Assembly (NCBI GenBank): GCA_032622095.1
Contig: CP136064.1
Location: forward strand, 248,839,827-248,903,826
Direction of reading: 5' to 3'
From: Siphonodentalium dalli
Lineage: Eukaryota; Mollusca; Scaphopoda; Gadilida; Siphonodentaliidae
Length of the DNA stretch: 64,000 nucleotides
Shown: in pieces, positions 12,160-22,307 of the stretch
How the letters are laid out: each line of letters opens with the position of its first letter
How positions within the stretch are numbered: the first letter of the stretch is position 1
Made by a program: the position numbers and the translations under genes
Notes under the pieces: generated by a model
The model's input: only the letters and a program-made list of their open reading frames with translations
Told to the model about the DNA's origin: nothing
The model's database searches: none

Positions 12160-12422
12160 TTAACACTTCCATGATATGAGCTGCACCGGTGCAGCATTAA
12201 AGATCCTGTGCCAGTGTATTACCTTATATATGTGAGTCTTCCATAGGGAGCCTTGCATATATAAGAGAATGCACTGGCTTACAGTGTTAATGTAAATATT
12301 GTTAGGCCAATGTATTCACTTATATATGCGAGTTTCCCTATGGGAGACTCGCATATATAAGAGAATGCATTTGCACAGGGTTTTCGCAAAATTTCAGGAT
12401 GGTCCAGTCATGGAAGGGTAAA
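12160..12422. mobile_element. Family C TTAA-flanked MITE (older, degenerate ends)
   Basis: Left end TTAACACTTCCATGAT, right end CATGGAAGGGTAAA (one T of the TTAA lost). It has two core palindromes. It is the duplicate of the element at 1713-2007, sharing its flanks. Confidence 0.72.
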
Positions 12423-13460
12423 TCTCTCACAGATTTGAGTGTGCTCGCAGGTTGATTTTGAGTTGTGTTTACATACTGTTTAAATGTAATGCTTTGTTCA
12501 GGGTTTTTGCCAGCTAGGTCATCCCATTAACGGTCCCATTCCTCAGACTAACATTCCCAACACTACTGTGAAATCAACAGCATCAGATAATCAGTATATT
12601 GTCAGCTATCAATGTTCAATGTGTCAATTTTTTATGTTAGTTTTGTTGTAAATATTACACATTTAACAATAATTATCTATAGAGTTGGACCAATTTTCAA
12701 ATTCTCGGAATTTTTATGATTTTGTCACATTGTAATTATATATATATAAAAATTATATTATTAATAATTTTACACCTAAATATTCAACTATCAATACTTT
12801 TCAAAAGCAAGCTCTTTCATTCTGCGGAATGACATTGACTGAAGGTTGTATGATTACTGTAGTCGCTTGCGCAATAAGACCTGAGATATCATTGAAAACA
12901 TTTTACCCTGGCAGAAACTCTTTCAGCTCTACTGTTTCTCAGAGATTGTAAGCCTAACATTTTATTTGAAAAACAAAGATTTTTATTTCTTTGTGGTTGA
13001 TTTGTAGCATAATTAACCATATTTAATGTTACCAATTGAAGACTGTATGAAGGTGAATTTTCACATCAACATTAATATATCAATATATAAAAAAAATTAT
13101 GTATTTTCTGTATTATATTATATAATAAATTGACAATTTTTGATACAACATCCTAATGTATAAGACATAACATTTTTTTCACATATTTTTCATCAAGTGA
13201 TCATTCAAATTGTTGAAAATTGTTTTAACAATCACTCATTGTAAAATTGGACAGAAATCCAATAAAATGAGAAAAGTCATGTCATTAGGAAGTGTCTGAA
13301 GGGTCAAATTAACTTGAAATTATGTTCAGAAATGTTACCTTCATTCATGTTACCATATCTTACCATGCTTATTTGAATTTGTAATAGATATTTAAGTGAG
13401 AGGCCTAGCTATTTGCCTTTAGAATTAATTTGTACCAGCATTAACTTCTTTGACAATACT

Positions 13461-13640
13461 AAGAGAATGCATTGGGCTAAAAACACTTTTTACCATTTTT
13501 TCTTACATTCTTTAACAATTTTATAATTTTTAATGTGTTAAGCCAATGCATTCTCTTATATATGCGAGGCGACCTATGGTCGACTCGCATATATAAGAGA
13601 ATGCATTGGCACAGGGCCCTTCTGTTGGGTAAAGGGTTAA
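13461..13640. mobile_element. Family B MITE, left half deleted
   Basis: It begins abruptly within a core (AAGAGAATGCATTGGGCT), continues through the spacer and one full core, and ends CTGTTGGGTAAAGGGTTAA. Compared with 2600-2730 of the other copy, about 130 bp of host sequence left of the TTAA site is missing together with the left end of the element, so a deletion probably started inside it. Confidence 0.75.
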
Positions 13641-13923
13641 GCGCTTACATCTTCTGCAAGACTAAGTTACTACATATATGGTATTGTTATATATCCATGA
13701 AGGCAACTCACATTGGTTTTGGAAATATTTCAATCTACCTATTACATCAGTATCATCCAGGTAGTAACTCAGAATAAAGCTTTGGTGATATAATTTGTGT
13801 TAATCCTGTATATATTATGTAAAAACTGTCAGATTTCTCTATTTTCCTAAATATTATCTGGACAGTAGCAGAATTACATATAAATTTCTTATGAAATAAT
13901 ATACTACTTATGTTCATTTACAG

Positions 13924-14688
13924 AGAAAATTACAATCTCAGGTGGCGTAATTCGAACAGCAGTATCAGACACGACCAGCGTCACTCAGACAACCAGTGAA
14001 ACAGCAGCAACAACAACATCCACAGTGATTCCAAAACCAACCACCATACTGTCAACAACTCTGAAGATTACAACCACAACTCCATTGGTGACCCAAAAAC
14101 CAGCAGTTATTACCACACCGACAACTGCTGTACCACGTAAAACGTTAGCTCCAAAAACAACAGTGGTTCACACTACAACAACAATAACAACAAAACCTGC
14201 TGTACCAACAACTACAGAAGCTCCAAAAACAGCAGTTATTACTATACCAACAACTAGGACACCAAGTAAAACGTTAGCTCCAAAAACAACAGTGGTTCAT
14301 ACAACAACAAAATCTACTGAGACAAGACCAACCAAAGCTCCAAGAACAACAGAAATGACTCAAGTGGTGCCTGTTAAGACAACTACAACATCCTCGACTG
14401 ATGACAAGGAACCACATGTAGATTTAACATCTGAGACAACTGAGTCAAGAACGCAGTATCCCATAGCAACGGAATCAACGACCCAGTCACCTATAGTTAC
14501 TACTCAGGTAGATGTTATGGTGACGTCTTCCACTAGAGATGTGGTGCGGACAACATTGGCGGCCGTAACAGGAAGAGTTTCTACAAAGCCAGAGGTTACA
14601 AGAGGTTCCACAACTTGGTTGACCCCAACAATCAAAATACCTTCAACCACGAAGAAGCCACTCGTCGCTCCCATCAAAATGATAAAAG
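13924..14688 (+). CDS. Linker 2: Thr/Pro-rich exon (255 aa)
   Basis: Phase-1 exon entered after CATTTACAG and left at GTATCT (14689). The product starts KITISGGVIRTAVSDTTSVT and is rich in Thr, Pro, Lys and Val throughout, with imperfect repeats such as KTLAPKTTVVHTTT, present twice about 120 nt apart. There are no cysteines, membrane segments or folded domains. Its first codons align with those of the giant linker exon (KITIS against QITTT), and it occupies the equivalent place in the duplicated block, so the two are paralogous linkers that diverged: one by minisatellite expansion, the other not. A mucin-like, O-glycosylated spacer between VWA domains is the likely role. If the broken VWA exon is skipped, the giant linker and this exon become contiguous. 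The start was chosen by acceptor signal and phase, as no initiator is expected in an internal exon. Confidence 0.82.
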
Positions 14689-14710
14689 GTATCTGCTTAT
14701 TATTTGTGTA

Positions 14711-14890
14711 TACAGTAATGCCCTAAATAATCGACTCCTTAACCACAGCAGAATTTTGGGTAACTTTTCAGGATTTAGTCACTGAGAGCTTTCCGATGAA
14801 TGGCAACAAGCCATATTTCCGACAAAATTCTGAAAAGTTACCCATAATTCTGTTGTGGTTAAGGAGTTGATTATTTAGGGAATTACAGTA
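14711..14890. mobile_element. FB foldback MITE copy 1 (Tc1/mariner-like ends)
   Basis: It begins TACAGTAATGCCCTAAATAA and ends as its inverse (TTATTTAGGGAATTACAGTA). The arms contain CCTTAACCACAGCAGAATT and GGATTTAGTC. Part of the left arm and centre is deleted. It lies 22 bp after the linker 2 donor. TA at both ends and CAGT termini suggest a Tc1/mariner-type non-autonomous element. Confidence 0.8.
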
Positions 14891-15040
14891 CCAAGTTTTA
14901 GATAGAAATATATGTTTTCATAAGCTTGATAGTATATATTATTACAGTAAGCAAGATTTGAATGGTAAAAGATGTATTTGATAATTCGAGAGATACATGG
15001 TCATCATTAGAAAAAACTGGTGGTGTTCTATAGTTTGAGG

Positions 15041-15191
15041 CAAGCCTTGAAATAGGGTGTCTGTCATTTGCAGAATGAGGTCCCCAGAGGGTGAATTTAG
15101 TGATGCTACCCCGCATAGCGGGCTAGCATCACCAAATTCACCCTCTGGGGACCTCATTCTGCAAATGACAGACACCATATTTCAAGGCTTG
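15041..15191. mobile_element. Family G foldback element, compact form
   Basis: Almost perfect inverted repeat of about 150 bp. Ends CAAGCCTTGAAATAGGGTGT and TATTTCAAGGCTTG; the arms carry TTTGCAGAATGAGGTCCCCA and the centre is CCCCGCATAGCGGGCTAGCATC. No coding content. Confidence 0.8.
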
Positions 15192-16427
15192 GTTTGAGGT
15201 TTTAGCTCTACTGACCTGAATTTACCATGTTGTGTAAATAGATTCGGGGGGGGGGGGGGGGGGGGGAAAGCTAGTGATTGTGTCCCATGAATAAATTGCA
15301 AACTTCTGTAGTATCCTTGCAACTTTTTTACTTTTTATGAGATTTATAAGAAACATCTCTAATATAAGGACATAGAGTCTTCATGTCTACTTACCTTCAA
15401 GCCAAACTAATAAGGGACTCTTTTTTAATATGCCCTTTTAAAAAAAAAAATTAAGTTCGGTATGTGGGTTTTTTTTAGCACAAAATACAGGTCAATTTTG
15501 AATTTGGGTTCGGCTGCCAATTTTCACCAGAGTTATGGCCCTTTGTTGAAAACTAATGCTGAGTTTGATTTTGAGCTCTGTGTTTGAATCGTCACATCAG
15601 ATGAGCCTTTGTTCATGTCTACATTTTGGATAAACCACACACGTATTTTGCCACGCCCTAGCGATGCTCTAGTTATTATGTGCTGTAGAACAAATGGGAC
15701 CAACTTTGAAGTGATACATGTTTAACTATTTATTAGGAGAACATGCTGTCATTTGGAATGTAAGTTCTGAAAAAGTATGTATACCGGATATGAATATCTT
15801 GTACATTTATCAGCCTGTCGCATCTTCTTCTTTTTTGTTTTTATCATTTATTCATTTTTTTGTTAAAGTTTACATAAAATACATACATATAATATCTTAG
15901 AACATAATACAATTTATCATATGACTCAATCATCATTTACTTTGGAAAGTATGTCATAAATCAATTTCATATGAACTACTAGTTCATATCACCTTCCGAT
16001 AATTTGATTGGTTTGTTGACAAAAAGTGTGTTCTGATTGGCTGAATGGCCGAGCCGCATCTCTAACTAAATGCAGGTCAAATTCGTGCGCGTCAATCAAC
16101 ACGATGCCGAAATTCTCGCAATTATAATCTTGAAATATATAGTTTTGGACATTGTTATACGATAAATAGAATATGTAATTCGTATTTATCTAATAAACAT
16201 ACGATATAATGTCACAAACTGAGATCAGAATAGCGCACTATATCTTCGCGTGGATATTATTTGTGCTAGTTCACCAGGTGTAATTGGGCTTCCGGTGCAA
16301 TGAAGTGACATCACATTAACCTTTTGCTGCCGATGTCATATAGCTATTTAGTGATTTGTGTGCGTTTTGGAAATCATAATAAATTTATAGGTGTCATATG
16401 ATAAATAGAATATGTAATTCGTGTTTC

Positions 16428-16534
16428 TCTCATATGATATTTATGAAACTTGCCACAAATTTTCAGTTTTCTCTCGCCGGAGGCTCGAGAAAACTGAAAA
16501 TTCTTAGACTCGTTTCATAAATATCATATGAGAT
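16428..16534. repeat. Inverted repeat, 107 bp
   Basis: Arms CTCATATGATATTTATGAAA and TTTCATAAATATCATATGAG surround an inner palindrome AGTTTTCTC...GAGAAAACT with loop GCCGGAGGC. Probably a small foldback element; no second copy was noticed, though ATAGAATATGTAATTCGT nearby occurs twice (16165 and 16400). Confidence 0.7.
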
Positions 16535-16688
16535 ATATCCTCTATATCTGAAATAAGAATTGTTTTTATTTTATATATGTTTCTTGTTTAAGAATTTTCC
16601 CACCCAGTACCATTTTAGATGAAATACTATATTGGAATATTCGACACTTTTACAGTAAGACTGTGCATGGTTATTTCAAAGAGAAGGT

Positions 16689-16771
16689 ATGCAGGTTGTA
16701 GAACATTGGCTTCTGTCTGGGCGTATAGATAGCAATAATAGAAATAAATTATATTTTACTTACATGACTTA
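16689..16771. repeat. Dispersed 80-bp repeat (second copy at 18897-18976)
   Basis: Both copies share ATGCAGGTTGTAGAA, GGCTTCTGTCTGGG, TATAGATAGCAATAATAGAA and TTTTACTTACATG with few differences. The second copy sits between two FB elements, which suggests it was copied there during local rearrangement. Confidence 0.7.
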
Positions 16772-17129
16772 ACAATAAAACATCTATTTATTTGAGGATA
16801 CTTTTATATTTGACATTGCTGTAAGGACACTGTCCCATTTTTTCCCCACAGGTTTTATTTATTGACAAATTCCAATTTGTTTCATATTTTTCTATTTCAT
16901 ATTCTTGTTTTAGGAATTGACATGCAGATCCAATGCTTAAGACTTTTTTCATGCATCTGGTTACATAAACATAACGTTTTATCAAAAGTATCACATTATT
17001 TATTGTGGTTAATTTGGAATTGAAAGGGTTGCAATTTTGTGTTTTTTGTTGTTTTGAATGGTCTCTGATATATCGCATCTTTGTCAGCACAACAAAAGTG
17101 ACAAATATGCTGGGATTTTAAAGACACCT

Positions 17130-17519
17130 TTAACCCTTTACCCAACAAACCGGCCAAATAAAGCTTTAACAGCCTAAAATATCTTCGGTCTGTCGCAATA
17201 GAACCATACAAATATGGATATCATTGGAACCGGCTCCTTGACCACATTGTGATATTTACAGTTATGCCCTGTGCCAATGCATTCTCTTATATATGCGAGT
17301 CGACCATAGGTTGCCTCGCATATATAAGAGAATGCATTGGCCTAAAAAAAATCTTTTTTTAACACTTTTTACCATTTTTTCTTACATTCTTTAACAATTT
17401 TATTATTTTTAATGTGTTAAGCCAATGCATTCTCTTAGATATGCGAGGCGACCTATGGTCGACTCGCATATATAGGAGAATGCATTGGCACAGGGCCCTT
17501 CTGTTGGGTAAAGGGTTAA
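17130..17519. mobile_element. Family B TTAA-flanked MITE next to VWA-2 acceptor
   Basis: TTAA at both ends, ends CCCTTTACCCAACA and TGTTGGGTAAAGGG, two palindromic cores with a T-rich spacer. Same left arm as the right arm of 11573-11972 (inverted orientation), including CTAAAATATCTTCGGTCTGT. Only 25 bp separate it from the exon start, so the branch point and pyrimidine tract of VWA-2 lie in or next to the element. Confidence 0.85.
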
Positions 17520-17544
17520 AGATTATTTATGAATTAAATTTCAG

Positions 17545-18102
17545 GTCATCAGGACATAGTTTTTATGTTAGACTCTAGTGCATCCCAACGAGACTTTGAC
17601 ATGATGAGGCGATTTGCTTCATATGTCATCGATTCATCGAAAAAGGTGGAGACTGGTGAAAAAAGGTTTGGTGTTATGGCTTATGGCACAAAACCTAAAA
17701 TCAGATATAATCTGAGCGAACATAAGACAAAACGTCGACTGATGTATTTCACAACGAGAACTCGGCAACAGTCTGGTCCAAAACACAGTGATAGAGCACT
17801 GAAGGAGGTACAAAATCAGATGTTTAGCCAAGAAAGTGGTGATCGTCCGGATGCTGAGAATGTTTTAGTGATGTTAGAAGGAAAGGAAAGGACTTCTTAT
17901 CCTGATGGTACGAGGCAGTTAGCCAACAGCCTGAAGAATTCTGGGACATCACTGTACGTGGTTGGATTTGGGATGAAGAGACACGACGATCCAGACGTAA
18001 TTGATCTGGCCTCATCCCCACCTGAGCATCATACCATGGTTGTCAGTGATTTCAGAGATCTTCAGAGATCGGCTAAGAACTTTGCTAGGAGAATTGAAGA
18101 AG
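17545..18102 (+). CDS. VWA-2 domain exon (186 aa)
   Basis: Complete VWA domain in one phase-1 exon, entered after TTAAATTTCAG and left at GTAAAC. The first strand reads HQDIVFMLDSSAS, which supplies DxSxS of the metal-ion-dependent adhesion site. RFGVMAYGTKP is the second strand pair, QSGPKHSDRAL the loop-2 region, GDRPDAENVLVML the fourth strand, and GTSLYVVGFGMK the fifth. The third metal loop, canonically ITDG, is LEGK here, so a complete metal site is unlikely. The GDRPDAxN motif recurs in VWA-3 and VWA-5. The open frame runs to 18176, but the in-frame tail is intronic. Extracellular protein-binding role inferred from the family; linker 2 precedes it and linker 3 follows. Confidence 0.9.
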
Positions 18103-18677
18103 GTAAACTCATTATGCTAAGTATAATATTTATTTTCCAAGATAGAGACATTTTTTTCGTGGTTGGTTATATTTAAATTGCGAAGTCGGAGGTCAATGAC
18201 ATTTTGACAATTTTCCCATGAGAGCGAAAACACAACAAATGTTATAATGCAAAATACAGATTACACATTCATAATGCTTTATGCTCATCGTAATCTAGTA
18301 GACTTCAACTTCAAGTTTTTATCATTCAACGATATTTATTAATGATTATTTTTTCACATTTTGTTGTTTTTATATTTACTACTAATTAATACAATTCTCA
18401 CAAATGTTTATTATGCCAGACATGCACTCCATATTTGGAGAGGATTTTTTCATCATCAATAGCTATTTTTTTATTATATGCATTTCCAAAGAAATTCGCC
18501 ATATATGACATTAAATGTTCTCACAATCGCCTTCAATCGATTTATCAAAGCCAACAGCTGGTCGCTGCCTGTTCACTTCACCATCCGCTGAATAGAAAAA
18601 TATAGTTCCTGTATTCTTCTGTTTATTTATCCCATAATTGTGTCGAATTTCAACATAAAATATAATTTTAATATAAC

Positions 18678-18894
18678 TACAGTAATGCCCTAAATAATCG
18701 ACTCCTTAACCAGAGCGGAATTATGGGTAATTTTTCAGGATTTAGTCGGAAATATGGCTTGTTGCCATTCATCGGAAAGCTCTCAGTGACAGCTTTCCGA
18801 TGAATGGCAACAAGCCATATTTCCGGCTAAATCCTGAAAAATTTCCCATAATTCTGCTGTGGTTAAGGAGTCGATTATTTAGGACATTACTGTA
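18678..18894. mobile_element. FB foldback MITE copy 2
   Basis: Full-length palindrome of 217 bp, from TACAGTAATGCCCTAAATAA to TTTAGGACATTACTGTA, centre GGAAAGCTCTCAGTGACAGC. Confidence 0.85.
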
Positions 18895-18989
18895 TGCAGG
18901 TTGTAGAAAATTGGCTTCTGTCTGGGAGTATAGATAGCAATAATAGAAATAAATTATATTTTACTTACATGTCTTAAAGCTCGCAGTGA

Positions 18990-19143
18990 GAGAGTTAGGA
19001 ATATGGCTTGTTGCCATTCATCGGAAAGCTCTCAATGAGAGCTTTCCGATGAATGGCAACAAGCCATATTTCCGACTAAATACTGAAAAGTTACCCATAA
19101 TTCTGCTCTGGTTAAGGAGTCAATTATTTAGGGCATTACTGTA
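18990..19143. mobile_element. FB foldback MITE copy 3, left arm truncated
   Basis: It retains the centre (GCTCTCAATGAGAGC) and complete right arm to GGGCATTACTGTA; the left arm is cut at about AGGAATATGGCTTG. Confidence 0.75.
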
Positions 19144-19240
19144 TAATAGTAACAGTAAAGGATAACTCTACTGAATCACGTGGATTTTGAAATATTAATG
19201 TACACAGTGCATTGGTACACGTGCAAGCTATAGTGAACAC

Positions 19241-19541
19241 GGCTGTGAAAGATGTTGCAGAGAGGGCTGCAGGTTGTGGAGCAGGTTGCGAAGGTTGCGG
19301 AGAGTGATGCAAAATTGTGTAGATGGCTGTGAAGGTTGCAGAGAGGGTTGCGAAAGAGGTGGCGGAGGGCTGCGAAGGTTGCGAAAGATGTTGCTGAGAG
19401 AGTTGCGAATGCAGTTGCAGAGAGGGCTGCGAAGGTTGCACAGAGGGTTGTGGTGTATGCGATAAGGTTGCGGAGAGCGTTCCAAATGCAGACCTCTGCG
19501 GTGAAGGTTGCGGAAAAGAATGCGCAGAGGTCTGGCGCAGC
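19241..19541. repeat. Purine-rich minisatellite-like array
   Basis: Imperfect repeats of GAAGGTTGCGGAGAG and TTGCAGAGAGGGCTGCGAAG, strongly G-rich on the + strand in an otherwise AT-rich intron. Overlapping ORFs on both strands are low-complexity (QLSQ or GCERG patterns) and lack family features. Confidence 0.7.
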
Positions 19542-19712
19542 TTTTTATTTTTACAAGGGTAATGTGGAAGTGAAAACTTCTATATCACATTCTTTACTGT
19601 ACCTACTGGGAGATATTGGTATATATTTAACCATGATATTTATGATAAATCACTGTTGAGAAATTATAATAAATTGGGTATGTTCACAGGATTTTACTTC
19701 TTTAATGCACAG

Positions 19713-19904
19713 GTGTTCTTTCTCCGACACCAACTGAGGATAACAGAATTCCAACAGCATACCCTGATAGTCAGACAACAAAGGTTATAGATAGATACAC
19801 AACTAGAGACATAAAAACGCCTCCTACAAAGACTGAAGTGGTGATAAGACCAGATGGTAAAGTAACAGACAGATTTCATAGAACAACAACTACGGCTGTC
19901 ATAG
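19713..19904 (+). CDS. Linker 3: Thr/Pro-rich exon (64 aa)
   Basis: Phase-1 exon of 192 nt without an internal Met start. Acceptor TTTAATGCACAG precedes it and donor GTGAAT follows at 19905. The product starts VLSPTPTEDNRIPTAYPDS, continues with TTKVIDRYTTRDIKTPPTK, and ends VTDRFHRTTTTAVI. YTTRDIKTP faintly recalls the repeat unit of the giant linker (TTRRDIP), which supports common origin of the linkers. The first codon joins VWA-2 to give EEGVL, and the last G joins VWA-3 to give D-EHQD. No fold, cysteines or membrane segment. Expected to be an extended extracellular spacer. Confidence 0.78.
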
Positions 19905-20423
19905 GTGAATATATCATTGCACTTCCATTTTACAAATGTTAAAATGAATGTAAAAAATCATTTCCATTTGACATAAGTTTCAGCAAGTAATTTTGGACAG
20001 GTTTCAACTTCATCTTTTTTTGGTTCTTAAATTATATCCTAAGTCATGGTTGACCAAACCCAGACTTGTAGTGACTGGAGCATACTTGCCATCACTCGGA
20101 ACTTGTAATATGTCAACGTATATCATTTCCACATTAATATTTTTGGTATTAACATATACATTGAATTTGTTTCATGTTATGACCATTGGTTGATCTTACG
20201 TCTGAGTAATCCAAAATGTTTGCAAAATGTTATATCGGCTAGAACTCTGTACTAATGCCAACTGGATTCTCCCAGTCAGTTATAAAGTGTAGATCAGAAT
20301 GGTCTATTATTGATTTTCATGGATGTACAGATAATATAAGTAGATGACAGATAAATAAAAGTACAGAAGGAGTCCTATTTATTGAGTGAAATGTTAATAT
20401 GTTCAACAAACGACCATAGGTTC

Positions 20424-20882
20424 ATTATTCATTATTATCTGAACATTTCCTATGGGATAACTACTCATCAATGATGCTTTAGTATAGAAAGGGTTAAACT
20501 TATTATCTGAACATTTCCTATGGGATAATTACTCATCAATGAGTATTTAGTATAGATAGGGTTAACTTTATTATCTGAACATTTCCTATGGGATAACTAC
20601 TCATCAATGATGCTTTAGTATGGAATGGGTTAAACTTATTATCTGAACATTTCCTATGGGATAACTACTCATCAATGATGCTTTAGTATAGAAAGGGTTA
20701 AACTTATTATCTGAACATTTCCTATTTGATAACTACTCATCAATGATGCTTTAGTATGGAATGGGTTAATCTTATTATCTGAACATTTCCTATGGGATAA
20801 CTACTCATCAATGAGAACTTATTATCTGAACATTTCCTATGGGATAACTACTCATCAATGATGCTTTAGTATAGAAAGGTTA
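20424..20882. repeat. 68-bp tandem repeat array (about 7 units)
   Basis: GAACATTTCCTATGGGATAA recurs at 20441, 20509, 20577, 20645, 20713 and 20781 (period 68), then at 20828 (47 bp, internally deleted). Units end GTATAGAAAGGGTTAA. Single units occur near 21505, 55316 and 58820, so the monomer is itself a dispersed repeat. Confidence 0.9.
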
Positions 20883-21280
20883 ACCATTGGGATCTTCTGA
20901 ATAAAGTTGTTGATTATAGATGTTGTATTGAATAACATAATTTCGGTGCTGGACATGTCGAAAATGGAAGCCTCCACATAATTATACTATTTATATTAAC
21001 CTCTACTTAACTAAATGGATTTTAAGAATGGATTTTTCCATCAGTTATAGAAGTATGAGCTGAATTGGCATATTCATCTGGAAACAGTCTTTCGGTTTTG
21101 AAAAATAAAGGTACACATGATTAACTGCACCTTCATTTTTTATTTTTGATCCAGGTCCATTGTTTTTTCTTTGGTATGCTTTCATATGGGAAATAACCTC
21201 ATGTGCAATATCCAAGAACAAAGGCGCACAGATTTTTGTACCATACTTTTCTCAAACCCAGGTGCACTAAGGCGCACAAG

Positions 21281-21466
21281 TACAGTAGTGCCCTAAATAA
21301 TCGACTCCTTAACCACAGCAAAATTATGGGTAATTTTTCAGGATTTAGTCGGAAATATGGAAAGCTTTCCGATGAATGGCAACAAGCCATATTTCCGACT
21401 AAATCCTTAAAAGTTACCCATCATTCTGCTGTGGTTAAGGAGTCGATTATTTACGGCATTACTGTA
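21281..21466. mobile_element. FB foldback MITE copy 4
   Basis: Starts TACAGTAGTGCCCTAAATAA, ends TTTACGGCATTACTGTA; part of the left arm near the centre is deleted. Confidence 0.82.
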
Positions 21467-21748
21467 CTATTGTGTGCCTCAAAACCGAAGGACTATTTGT
21501 TGAAATTATTATCTGAACATTTCCTAAGGAACTACCTGTCAATCATATTTAGTAAATAAAAGGTTAATTAAATGTTATAAAAATAAGAAAGAGTTATGGT
21601 CCACAAGGCTTCATTATATGTCATTGAATTCCATACTAACAGAAGAGTGACATGACTGTCAGATTCGTGTGTGCATATACATTCATAAGGTGATATTGTT
21701 GTTCCATTGTAATTTGCAATCCTGTTATCTTTAAATCAATTGGTGAAG

Positions 21749-22303
21749 ATGAACACCAGGACATTGTCTTTGTGCTTGATTCAACCGCGTCACCAAGAGA
21801 CTATGATATTATGAGACGATTTGCTCGGAATTTCGTTTATACTACAAAGAATGTTGATAATGGCAAAGTTCGCTTTGGATTAATGACATACAGTACTCGA
21901 CCGCATGTTCAGTTTACACTGAATAAATACAATACCAAGCGATATCTAAGACACTACATCAATTTAAGTCGACAATACAGAGGAAAAAAGCACACAGGGA
22001 AGGCACTGAGCGAGCTTATGGACCATATGTTCAGTGAGAAGATGGGAGATAGACCAGATGTGAAGAACACTGTTATCATGCTTAATGGACCCGATCCTAG
22101 TACATCGCAAAATGAGACTCTCAAACTCGGCTATAGTCTCAAACAGAAAGGCACATCAGTTTTTGTGGTGGATTTTAAAACTAATGGCTTGACAGACATT
22201 GAAGATTTAGCTTCTTTTCCGAGAGATAATCATCTTGTTGCTGTTGATTCCTACACGGACGCACAGAGAATGTCCAAGATGCTTGTGAATCGGATGTTTG
22301 GAG
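21749..22303 (+). CDS. VWA-3 domain exon (185 aa)
   Basis: Complete VWA domain in one phase-1 exon. The first strand EHQDIVFVLDSTAS gives a metal motif with Thr for the first Ser (D-x-T-x-S). VRFGLMTYSTRPHVQFTLNKY is nearly identical in pattern to the broken exon at 10762. Then GKKHTGKALSEL (loop 2), GDRPDVKNTVIMLNGPD (third loop without Asp-Gly of ITDG), and GTSVFVVDFKTNG. Helices at both ends are present, ending LVNRMFGG. The acceptor is inferred at AATTGGTGAAG (21748), which has a poor pyrimidine tract; it is favoured because it keeps phase 1 and gives the same HQDIVF start as VWA-2. Donor GTATAT at 22304. Closest relatives in the window are VWA-2 and the broken exon. Adhesion or scaffold role inferred. 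Confidence 0.88.
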
Positions 22304-22307
22304 GTAT

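Larger units (their letters stand above)
11180..13923 (+). other. Intron before linker 2
   Basis: Non-coding. It contains three TTAA-type elements (11573-11972, 12160-12422, 13461-13640) in sequence paralogous to 246-3344. Between them are AT-rich stretches with TATATATATA runs. It ends with CATTTACAG at 13923. Short ORFs at 11536-11733 and 13535-13777 come from the palindromes. Confidence 0.7.
10762..13950 (+). repeat. Segmental duplicate of about 1-3370 (VWA exon, intron, start of linker exon)
   Basis: The order of matching blocks is the same in both copies: VWA C-terminus (62-245 and 11022-11179); TAGAGACNCAAACTCTTTC (1135 and 11251); TTGAATAAGGACTCATGTG (1229 and 11311); family C MITE (1713 and 12160); TACCAATTGAAGACT (2159 and 13030); TTTTGGAAATATTTCAATCT (2813 and 13720); then a Thr-rich linker exon (3345 and 13924). 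The copies differ by small indels and by two family B insertions found only in the second copy. The complete extent to the left is unknown because copy 1 is cut by the window. Confidence 0.82.
14689..17544 (+). other. Intron between linker 2 and VWA-2
   Basis: Non-coding. It contains an FB element (14711-14890), a family G foldback (15041-15191), a 22-nt poly-G run at about 15246-15267, a dispersed repeat with GAGTTATGGCCCTTTG near 15530, an inverted repeat at 16428-16534, a block at 16689-16771 repeated at 18897-18976, and a family B MITE ending 25 bp before the next exon. No coding ORF is supported. Confidence 0.65.
18103..19712 (+). other. Intron between VWA-2 and linker 3
   Basis: Non-coding. 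It holds FB copies at 18678-18894 and about 18990-19143, the 80-bp dispersed repeat, and a G-rich minisatellite at 19241-19541. The remainder (18103-18677) is AT-rich with nothing recognisable. ORFs at 19136-19659 on both strands are products of the minisatellite. Confidence 0.65.
19905..21748 (+). other. Intron between linker 3 and VWA-3
   Basis: Non-coding. It holds the 68-bp tandem array (20424-20882), an FB copy (21281-21466) and a single degenerate 68-bp monomer near 21505-21562. The rest is AT-rich with no supported feature. Confidence 0.65.

Noticed and set aside
15246..15267. Poly-G tract and the C/G runs near 53120, 53480 and 59785 as regulatory quadruplexes
   Set aside because: Homopolymer runs in introns are common and error-prone in sequencing; nothing ties them to regulation, except that the runs near 53120/53480 form the ends of a foldback reported separately.
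19136..19659. Overlapping Cys/Gly- and Gln/Ser-rich ORFs near 19.3 kb
   Set aside because: Produced by a G-rich minisatellite; no phase-consistent splice sites and no family motif.
21199..21559. Small ORFs with NKPYFRLNPEKLPIILLWL or mirrored versions (also near 30198, 33258, 52091, 57160)
   Set aside because: Translations of the FB foldback arms, not genes.
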